The notes under the pieces: model-generated
The model's input: only the letters and a program-made list of their open reading frames with translations
What the model was told of the DNA's origin: nothing
The model's database searches: none
Shown: piece after piece, positions 57,573 through 64,000 of the stretch
Numbering within the stretch: position 1 is the stretch's first letter
Layout: every line of letters starts with the position of its first letter
Assembly: GCF_000016985.1 (NCBI RefSeq)
Contig: NC_009633.1
Coordinates: 3,639,539-3,703,538, forward strand
DNA from: Alkaliphilus metalliredigens QYMF
GTDB lineage: Bacteria; Bacillota; Clostridia; Peptostreptococcales; Natronincolaceae
Direction: 5' to 3'
Length of the DNA stretch: 64,000 nt
Translations under genes and position numbers: made by a program

Positions 57573-58820
57573 CTATCCTAATAAATGTACAAACAAACCA
57601 CTTCTTAGCTTTGGTTCAAACCAAGTAGATTTTGGAGGCATTACCTGACCAATATCTGCGATGGCAAAAAGCTCATCCATTGATGGTGGATATAATGAAA
57701 AAGCAATCTTCATGTCATGCTTCACTCTTTTCTCAAGCTCTTTTAGACCTCTAATGCCACCCACAAAGTCAATTCGCTTATCGGTACGAGGGTCTTCTAT
57801 TCCCAGTAGGGGATTCAGTAAATTTTTCTGAAGGATACTCACATCTAAACGCTCTGTATCGTCATCTTCATTAATGACTTCATTCTTCGCTGTCAGCTTA
57901 TACCACTTATTTTCCAGGTACATCCCAAAGTCATGTCTTGCCTCAGGCTTATAGGGTCCTTCTCCCTGCCACTTCTGGACATGGAAGGCCTTAGCCACTT
58001 TTTCTAAAAATTCATCTGTTTCGAGACCATTTAAATCCTGTACCACTCGGTTATAGTCCATAATTAGCAGTTCATCATCTGGAAAGATCACTGTCATCAT
58101 AAAGTTATAGGCTTCGTCTCCAGTGTAATCAGGGTTCGCTTCTCTTCTTTTTAATCCAACCTTTACAGCTGAAGCTGTTCTATGATGTCCATCTGCAATA
58201 TAAAGATAAGGTACATCCTTAAAGAGCTTCTCCAGGGCATCTATTTTCTCTAAGTCATCTACCACCCACAGAATATGACCAATGTCATCCTCCGAAGTAA
58301 AATCATACACCGGCTCATTTCCATCAGTCCACGCTTTTATGATCTTATTAATTTCCTTTTGTGCTCGGTACGCAAAGAATACTGGTTCTGTATTGGCATT
58401 ACAAAAATCGAAATTATTAATTCGATCAACTTCTTTAACAGGTCTAGTAAATTCATGCTTCTTGATTACATCATTTAAGTATTCATCAATAGATGCACAT
58501 GCAACAAGTCCTGTTTGTCCTCTGCCATCCATGATTTGTCTATATATATAATATTTTGGTGCTTCATCTTGAATTAGAACACCCTGCTTCATCATATCCT
58601 TTAAATTTTCTGCAGCCTTCTGATAAACCACATCACCATAGGGACTGACATCGTCATCTAGATCAATTTCAGCTCGACTTACATGAAGAAAGCTCTGGGG
58701 ATTTCCTTGGGCCATTTTCTTTGCCTCTTCTCTATTCATTACATCATAGGGAAGTGCTGCAACTTTATGGGCTACGGATGGATTGGGTCTTACTCCCTTA
58801 AAGGGCTTTACAATTGCCAT
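57573..58820 (-). CDS. DUF1015 family protein of the serine gene set
   Basis: The 415-residue protein has the DUF1015 features: VAALPYDVMNREEA near residue 22, NPQSFLHVSRAEID near 40, and YIADGHHRTASAV near residue 215. The ADGHHR motif resembles the one in ParB/Srx-fold serine kinases (SerK, SbnI). It is the last gene in a run with a serA-type dehydrogenase and a class V aminotransferase, where phosphoserine phosphatase would be expected. Role in serine metabolism is inference. It begins behind GGAGATG. Confidence 0.82.
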   Translation of the reverse strand: MAIVKPFKGVRPNPSVAHKVAALPYDVMNREEAKKMAQGNPQSFLHVSRAEIDLDDDVSPYGDVVYQKAAENLKDMMKQGVLIQDEAPKYYIYRQIMDGRGQTGLVACASIDEYLNDVIKKHEFTRPVKEVDRINNFDFCNANTEPVFFAYRAQKEINKIIKAWTDGNEPVYDFTSEDDIGHILWVVDDLEKIDALEKLFKDVPYLYIADGHHRTASAVKVGLKRREANPDYTGDEAYNFMMTVIFPDDELLIMDYNRVVQDLNGLETDEFLEKVAKAFHVQKWQGEGPYKPEARHDFGMYLENKWYKLTAKNEVINEDDDTERLDVSILQKNLLNPLLGIEDPRTDKRIDFVGGIRGLKELEKRVKHDMKIAFSLYPPSMDELFAIADIGQVMPPKSTWFEPKLRSGLFVHLLG

Positions 58821-58888
58821 TTAATCATCTCCTTGAAGAAAATTTACTTCGTCTATTTGTCTTATGTGTATTGCTAAGCATATGCATT

Positions 58889-59803
58889 TTAAATCTTAAA
58901 AAATTCTTTAATTATCTGAACAATTTCTTTGCCAACTCCTTCTTGGGCTTCTGCCGTTGAAGCACCAATATGAGGGCTAAGTGATATTTTTTCATGCAGG
59001 TAAATTGCTTCATTCTTCACTGGTTCCTCTTCAAATACATCTAGAGCTGCAGCTGCCACCTTCCCACTGTCTAGTGCTTCTAGCAAGGATGCTTCACAAA
59101 TGACACCACCTCTGGCACAATTGAGTACATATACACCATCCTTCATCATATCAAATTCTTTTTTAGCTATGACTGCTCCCGCTTCCTGAGAATGAGGCAC
59201 ATGTAGGGAAATAAAGTCTGCTGATTGAATGAGATCTTCTTTTGATAAATATTTAAATTCATCGAAGCCCTGTACCTTTCCAGATCTTGTATTATATACA
59301 ACCTTCATTCCTAGGGCTGCAGCTCTTTGAGCAATTATTTTAGCAATTCGACCAAAGCCTATTAATCCTAAGGTTTTTCCTTCAATCTCAACTCCTCTAT
59401 ACTCTTTTTTCAACCATTTTCCTTGACGCATGGTGACATTAGATTGTTGTAGCTTTCGTGCAATCATTAACATATGAGCGATTGTAAGCTCAGCTACAGA
59501 TACTTTACTGGCATCAGGGGTATTTCTAACAGTTATCCCATTTTTCATTGCATAGGCACCATCTATATTATCTAGACCCACGCCAGCTCGAATAATCAGC
59601 CTGAGCTTTCCTGTTTCCAGGGCCTCATCAATTATTTCCTGAGTCACCTTTGTGGCAGAGCGAACAATAATACCATCATATTCTTTTATTTGCTTCTTCA
59701 ATTCATCAGCGGGATAATTTTCGACGGTTAATTCTATTCCCATTGCACTAATTGCATCTAATGACTTTTGATCTATTTTATCATTTACTAATATTCTAGG
59801 CAT
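58889..59803 (-). CDS. serA: D-3-phosphoglycerate dehydrogenase, short form
   Basis: The 304-residue 2-hydroxyacid dehydrogenase has the substrate and NAD regions: IVRSATKVTQEIIDEA near residue 47, RAGVGLDNID, GKTLGLIGFGRIAKIIAQRA near 145, the catalytic Arg in NCARGGVICE near residue 228, Glu in VFEEEPVK and His in LSPHIGASTAEAQE near 276. It lacks the C-terminal ACT domain, so serine feedback is not expected through that route. It starts 13 bases after the aminotransferase stop. Confidence 0.9.
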   Translation of the reverse strand: MPRILVNDKIDQKSLDAISAMGIELTVENYPADELKKQIKEYDGIIVRSATKVTQEIIDEALETGKLRLIIRAGVGLDNIDGAYAMKNGITVRNTPDASKVSVAELTIAHMLMIARKLQQSNVTMRQGKWLKKEYRGVEIEGKTLGLIGFGRIAKIIAQRAAALGMKVVYNTRSGKVQGFDEFKYLSKEDLIQSADFISLHVPHSQEAGAVIAKKEFDMMKDGVYVLNCARGGVICEASLLEALDSGKVAAAALDVFEEEPVKNEAIYLHEKISLSPHIGASTAEAQEGVGKEIVQIIKEFFKI

Positions 59804-59816
59804 GATAACACCTCCA

Positions 59817-60887
59817 TTATTCTTTCATGATTTCATCAATTATTGTTAATAATTCTTTGATTTCATCTAATGTTGTATCTGCCATATGGGCAATTCGGAA
59901 GGTTTTATCCTTTAAATCACCATAACCATTTGAAATCGCATATCCCTTTTCACCTAATTTACCATTTAAATCCTTAATGCTGATTTCCTTGGTATTCTTT
60001 ATTGTGGTCAGGGTGTTAGAAGCATATTTTTCCTCTGGTAATAACGCAAAATTTTCCGCAGCCCATTCCCTAACATATTTTGCCATTTCCAAATGTCTAG
60101 CAAATCGTTTGTCTAGACCTTCGTCTAAAATTTTTGTTAATTGATAATCTAAGGCATACATATGAGAAATAGATGGAGTGGAGGGATATTGATAATCCTT
60201 TTTTTGAATATAGTCATATAGTTCTACGAGATCAAAATACAAGCCTCTGTTTTCCACTTTCCGAGCAGCATCTAATGCCTTTTGTGAGAAAGAACAAACC
60301 GCTAATCCTGGAGGGAGTCCCAGACACTTTTGTGTTGATGCGATGCAAATATCCACACCTAATTCATCTACGGGAATTTTTGTTCCCGCCAAGGAACTTA
60401 CTGTATCAAGGCAAAAAATCACATCTGGATACCTTTTGATCACTTCAGCGATCTCTGCCACAGGGTTCATGACCCCTGTAGAGGTTTCATTATGGGTTAT
60501 TGTAATTAAATCATATTTTCCTGTTGATAGCGCTGCTTCTACCATTTCTGGTGTGGTGGGTTGCCCCATCTCAGAAGAAAATTTATCTGCAGGAACGCCA
60601 TTGGCCTTAGCCATTTTAAACCAACGATCACCAAATGCCCCCACAGAAAAAACTGCAGCTCTTTTTTGAGTGCAAGATCGAATGGCACCTTCCATTAATC
60701 CACTACCTGAGGAAGTAGATAACAATATTTCATTTTTTGTGTACATCAGTTGACGCATTTTATCAGAAACACTTCGCTGCAATACAGAAGCATCCTTGCT
60801 TCGATGACCAATCATTTGTGTCCCCATTTTTTCTAATACATCTTCAGAAACAGTAACGGGACCTGGAATAAATAATTTTTTAAGCAT
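59817..60887 (-). CDS. Class V aminotransferase, phosphoserine/alanine-glyoxylate type
   Basis: The 356-residue PLP enzyme begins MLKKLFIPGPVTVSEDVLE at 60887 (the in-frame TTG at 60890 is closer to the site). Motifs are GHRSKDASVLQ near residue 29, STSSGSGLMEGAIRSC, THNETSTGVMNPV near 150, DTVSSLAGTKIPVDE, and the PLP-binding Lys in ASTQKCLGLPPG near residue 191. Beside serA it most likely makes phosphoserine, in place of a classical SerC; an alanine-glyoxylate or serine-pyruvate role is the alternative. Confidence 0.85.
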   Translation of the reverse strand: MLKKLFIPGPVTVSEDVLEKMGTQMIGHRSKDASVLQRSVSDKMRQLMYTKNEILLSTSSGSGLMEGAIRSCTQKRAAVFSVGAFGDRWFKMAKANGVPADKFSSEMGQPTTPEMVEAALSTGKYDLITITHNETSTGVMNPVAEIAEVIKRYPDVIFCLDTVSSLAGTKIPVDELGVDICIASTQKCLGLPPGLAVCSFSQKALDAARKVENRGLYFDLVELYDYIQKKDYQYPSTPSISHMYALDYQLTKILDEGLDKRFARHLEMAKYVREWAAENFALLPEEKYASNTLTTIKNTKEISIKDLNGKLGEKGYAISNGYGDLKDKTFRIAHMADTTLDEIKELLTIIDEIMKE

Positions 60888-61094
60888 CAAAAAACCTCCT
60901 TATAATTTAACACTTTTCGTTCATTATACAGAATATTTCAATCAATTCAAAGCTTTATTAGTTGTCGGCACAAAAGATTTCGCTAACTTAACCTTACCCA
61001 AAATATCCAAAACTAAAATGTTTTTTGCTTTTTATTTTCCTTTCTTGCCTTTATACGCATATTTGTGATAATATAGGATAAAAATAATAGACAA

Positions 61095-61348
61095 TGAATA
61101 ATCAAACGATGAAAGAACTCAGTAGTCCCCATGGTTACAATTTAGAGAGCAATCCGGTTGGTGAAAGGTTTGCAGCACATGGCAGGATGAATTACACTCT
61201 GGAGTTTCGAAGTGAAAGCTTCGACGGTTACCAGCCGTTATTGGTTTAAGACATTGTGTTTTGAGCCCCACATAGACATGATGTAAATTAAGGTGGTACC
61301 ACGGGTCCTCTCGTCCTTAGCTCTAGGATAAGAAGGGTCCTTTTTTAT
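61095..61348 (+). ncRNA. T-box leader (tRNA-Tyr-responsive) of tyrS
   Basis: The leader shows the AGAGAGC and GGTTGGTGAAAGG region of stem I, the specifier loop GAATTACACTCTGGAG with TAC (Tyr) at 61193-61195, the T-box AAGGTGGTACCACGG at 61290-61304, and a terminator with CCTCTCGTCCTTAG and CTAGGATAAGAAGG followed by TTTTTT. A promoter with TTGCCT (61045-61050) and GATAAT (61067-61072), 16 bases apart, lies before it. Uncharged tRNA-Tyr should favour read-through. Confidence 0.92.
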
Positions 61349-61389
61349 ATGGTAGGAAAGTTCTGATTACTGATTAGGGAGGTTATCAC

Positions 61390-62619
61390 ATGTCAAATGT
61401 ATTTGATATCTTAAAGGAAAGAGGCTTTATTGCACAAGCCACACATGAAGATGAAATTCAACAGCTTCTGGGGAAGGAACCGATTACCTTCTATGTGGGA
61501 TTTGACCCCACAGCCGATAGTCTACACGTAGGTCATTTTTTACAGCTTATGGTCATGTCTCATATGCAAAAGGCTGGTCACATACCTATCTTTTTAGCCG
61601 GTGGCGGTACTGCCATGATCGGAGATCCCTCAGGCAAAACAGATATGCGTAAAATGATGACTCCAGAAACCATTCAGCATAATGTTGACTGCTTCATGGA
61701 GCAAACCAAACGATTTTTAGATTTTAGTGAAAACAAAGGAATAACCGTTAACAATGCAGATTGGCTGATGAGTTTAAATTACATTCCATTTATCCGAGAG
61801 ATCGGAAAGCATTTTTCTGTCAATCGTATGCTTACGGCTGAATGCTTTAAAAGTCGTATGGAGAAGGGACTTTCCTTTTTAGAGTTTAACTACATGATCA
61901 TGCAATCCTATGATTTCCTAGAACTCTTCAGAAGACACAATTGTCGTCTTCAGCTAGGTGGAGATGACCAGTGGTCTAATATCATTGCTGGAACGGATTT
62001 AATCCGCCGTGTCGAGGGAGAATCAGCCTATGGTATGACCTTCACACTGCTCACCACCAGCGAAGGAAAGAAAATGGGTAAAACTGAATCCGGTGCGATT
62101 TGGTTAGATCCCAATAAAACCTCTCCCTTTGATTTTTACCAGTACTGGCGTAATGTAGGCGATGCAGATGTTCGAAAGTGCCTATGTCTACTGACATTTC
62201 TATCTATGGAAGAAATCAATCGACTGGCTACTTTAGAAGGATCTGAGATCAATCAAGCCAAGGAAACATTAGCCTTTGAAGTCACTTCTTTAGTTCATGG
62301 AGAAGAGGAGGCTCGCAGGGCCCAAGAGGCTGCTAGAGCCTTGTTTAGCAAGGGTGCCTTAGGAGGTTCTTTTCCCTCTACGGAACTACCAAAATCCGAG
62401 TTTATTGATGGCATTGATGTCTTAACCCTACTTACAAAACTCCAACTGGCTTCATCTCGCGGTGAAGGTCGACGCCTGGTACAACAGGGTGGCATTTCGA
62501 TAAATGATGAAAAAATAGTAGAAATTGAAGCAGTCATCAACCAAAGCAGTTTTTTAGAAGATGACACCCTCATGATTAAAAAAGGAAAAAAAGTGTATCA
62601 TCAAGTTAGACTAGTATAA
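61390..62619 (+). CDS. tyrS: Tyrosyl-tRNA synthetase
   Basis: The 409-residue enzyme carries the class I signature HVGHF in [13 protein letters not shown] near residue 42, the tyrosine site YDFLELF and [10 protein letters not shown] near residue 193, and the KMSKS-type KKMGKTESG near 228. A C-terminal S4 domain ([19 protein letters not shown] near 350) binds tRNA. It starts behind AGGGAGG and follows a T-box with a Tyr specifier, which agrees with the function. A terminator follows. Confidence 0.97.
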   Translation: MSNVFDILKERGFIAQATHEDEIQQLLGKEPITFYVGFDPTADSLHVGHFLQLMVMSHMQKAGHIPIFLAGGGTAMIGDPSGKTDMRKMMTPETIQHNVDCFMEQTKRFLDFSENKGITVNNADWLMSLNYIPFIREIGKHFSVNRMLTAECFKSRMEKGLSFLEFNYMIMQSYDFLELFRRHNCRLQLGGDDQWSNIIAGTDLIRRVEGESAYGMTFTLLTTSEGKKMGKTESGAIWLDPNKTSPFDFYQYWRNVGDADVRKCLCLLTFLSMEEINRLATLEGSEINQAKETLAFEVTSLVHGEEEARRAQEAARALFSKGALGGSFPSTELPKSEFIDGIDVLTLLTKLQLASSRGEGRRLVQQGGISINDEKIVEIEAVINQSSFLEDDTLMIKKGKKVYHQVRLV

Positions 62620-62666
62620 CATTTTATCTGTACAATCATCTTTTTTTACAGACATAACTAACGAAT

Positions 62667-62710
62667 AATCCACTAGCCTATCTACTAGTGGATTATTTCT
62701 TTATTTTTTA
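62667..62710 (+). terminator. Terminator after tyrS
   Basis: AATCCACTAG and CTAGTGGATT form a 10-base stem with an 8-base loop, followed by ATTTCTTTATTTTTT on the plus strand. Confidence 0.85.
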
Positions 62711-62785
62711 TCATAAAAACTTTTATATTTCTTTGATCTTTAGTAATATAGAGTATAAAGCAAAACATTTTATAGGGGTGAAAAA

Positions 62786-63634
62786 ATGAATCTGATTAAA
62801 ATTATCACAGACAGTACCAGTGACTTACCATTAAGTCTCCTTGAAAAAGAGAAAATTCCGGTCATCCCTTTATATATCAGTTTTGATGACCATACATACA
62901 GGGATGGTATTGACATGACACCCGCAGTGTTATATGACAAGGTTAAGGCCACCAAGGCACTTCCTAAAACCGCTGCCCCCTCACCCGTAGACTTTCGTAA
63001 TGTATTTGAATCTTATATTGATCAAGGAATGGATATTCTCTACATAGGGCTTTCTTCTAAGCTTTCATCAACCATTCAAAATGCACGAATTGCTGCCTCT
63101 GAATTCCCGGAGGGTCGAATAGAAGTGATTGATTCCCTTAATTTATCTGCTGGGATCGGCTTATTGGTGATAGAAGCCTTGGATCTTGTTAAAACAGAAA
63201 AGCCTCTTCATGAAGTTGCCACTGAAATCCGTCATTTGATCCCTAAGGTGACCACTTATTTTGCTGTTGATTCTCTAGATTATCTTCACAAGGGTGGCCG
63301 ATGCTCTGCTGCTTCAAATTTTTTCGGTAGTATCTTAAAGATTAGACCGATACTTAAGGTAGATGGTGGTAAGATCTTGTTAGATCAAAAAGTTCGTGGC
63401 AAAAGAGAGCGTCTTATCAAAGCCATGCTAGATAGGATTTATGCAGACCAAGAGAAGTTAAATCCTAAAAGGGTGATCATTAATCACTCTTTCTGCCCAA
63501 AAGATGCTGGGTATTTAAAGAGTGAACTTGAGAAGACCCTTGACATTGAGGAAATTCTGATGACAACTGCCGGTTGTGTTATATCTAGCCATTGTGGACC
63601 AGGCACCTTTTCCATTGTTTATTCTCTTAAGTAG
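62786..63634 (+). CDS. DegV family fatty-acid-binding protein (second copy)
   Basis: A 282-residue DegV protein with IITDSTSDLPLSLLEKEKIP, YDKVKATKALPKTAAPSPVD near residue 50, VIDSLNLSAGIGLLVIEALD near 115, YLHKGGRCSAASNF near 165 and the C-terminal SSHCGPGTFSIVY. It is divergent from the DegV at 52444-53295 and encoded on the other strand, so the two are old paralogues. GGGGTG is the ribosome-binding site. Likely a cytoplasmic fatty-acid carrier for a FakA-type kinase encoded elsewhere. Confidence 0.9.
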   Translation: MNLIKIITDSTSDLPLSLLEKEKIPVIPLYISFDDHTYRDGIDMTPAVLYDKVKATKALPKTAAPSPVDFRNVFESYIDQGMDILYIGLSSKLSSTIQNARIAASEFPEGRIEVIDSLNLSAGIGLLVIEALDLVKTEKPLHEVATEIRHLIPKVTTYFAVDSLDYLHKGGRCSAASNFFGSILKIRPILKVDGGKILLDQKVRGKRERLIKAMLDRIYADQEKLNPKRVIINHSFCPKDAGYLKSELEKTLDIEEILMTTAGCVISSHCGPGTFSIVYSLK

Positions 63635-63636
63635 TC

Positions 63637-64000
63637 TTACTTGCCTTGATTACCATGAATATCTTTAATTTGATTGTTTTTATCTAAGACAATTTCTTGA
63701 CCATATGCGGCCTTAGAAAAGTGCTTTTCAGCCTCTTCTAGGGTCATTCCTTTTATTGTCATGTTTTTAGGGTCTGCCTCTCCTACTTTAGCATGATGAA
63801 GGGCATATAGATACTGTACGGCTTGGGGCAAAAAACCCAAGAGCCTGGCCCCTACTGCGTCGGCAGCGATGGCATCCGTAGCAGCGATTACCAATCCTTT
63901 GGTATCAACAGCTTTACCATCGGATGGCCCTGTTCCAATCATGGCTTTATCCACACTAATAATAGCAATATCAATGGGTATTTTTTTTGCCATGGCTACA
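63637..64000 (-). CDS. DUF362 domain protein, C-terminal part (5' end outside window)
   Basis: The frame is open through base 64000 and ends at 63637, so only about 120 C-terminal residues are seen. IDIAIISVDKAMIGTGPSDG, then VIAATDAIAADAVGARLLGF and the final repeats resemble the end of the DUF362 fold, in which a conserved G-x-D/TDAIAADAV segment occurs. Members often accompany ferredoxin-like clusters; no Cys cluster is visible in the part seen. It is convergent with the DegV gene with two bases between. The ATG at 63993 is internal to a longer protein. Confidence 0.75.
   Translation of the reverse strand, partial: VAMAKKIPIDIAIISVDKAMIGTGPSDGKAVDTKGLVIAATDAIAADAVGARLLGFLPQAVQYLYALHHAKVGEADPKNMTIKGMTLEEAEKHFSKAAYGQEIVLDKNNQIKDIHGNQGK

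Overview
The window comes from a low-GC, strictly anaerobic, amino-acid-fermenting member of the Clostridia (Alkaliphilus-like by gene content; genus not proven). Evidence: a complete glycine reductase (grd) operon with two in-frame UGA selenocysteine codons, a YedE-type selenium gene cluster, a K+-dependent membrane pyrophosphatase, glycyl-radical chemistry, a T-box tyrS leader, a tandem glycine riboswitch, and Gram-positive-type lipoproteins and ribosome-binding sites.

Region 1 (1-2433): a partial PHP-domain phosphoesterase and a selenium cluster (yedE, TusA-like protein, DUF3343 protein). Region 2 (about 2434-20340) is accessory DNA: relics of an AraC-like regulator and a YxeA-like secreted protein; two back-to-back BceAB-type peptide-antibiotic ABC transporters with one BceRS-type two-component system and a BceR-like operator; chimeric IS3 and IS66 fragments; an IS21-type istA/istB element with a small third ORF; a LytTR response regulator, lipoproteins, a stalk-domain protein, and two duplicated AgrC-like histidine kinases. 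It ends in a decayed serine recombinase lying against the 3' end of ssrA (tmRNA), which suggests an old integration site.

Region 3 (20349-36240, nearly all minus strand) is housekeeping core: ssrA-smpB, TrkA-C protein, rnr, DUF1294, hppA, secG, and the glycolytic operon cggR-gapA-pgk-tpiA-gpmI-eno with its own promoter, CggR-like operator and internal terminator, followed by rpoN. Region 4 (36431-43761): a nucleoside-type BMP-family ABC transporter whose binding-protein gene is separated from the ATPase and permease genes by a YjjI-type glycyl radical enzyme and its YjjW activase. Region 5 (43780-52358): grdX-trxB-trxA-grdE-grdA-grdB-grdC-grdD behind a promoter and a tandem glycine riboswitch with an apparent antiterminator switch. 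Electrons pass from TrxB to TrxA to selenoprotein A; selenoprotein B and GrdE deliver glycine; GrdC and GrdD release acetyl phosphate. Region 6 (52444-64000): two DegV proteins, trmL, an FMN-bind lipoprotein, a DUF2382 gene split by a frameshift, a Gfo/Idh oxidoreductase, a serine-biosynthesis set (DUF1015, serA, class V aminotransferase), T-box-controlled tyrS, and a partial DUF362 protein.

Most starts were set by Shine-Dalgarno spacing; functional names rest on motif recognition by eye, not on database searches.
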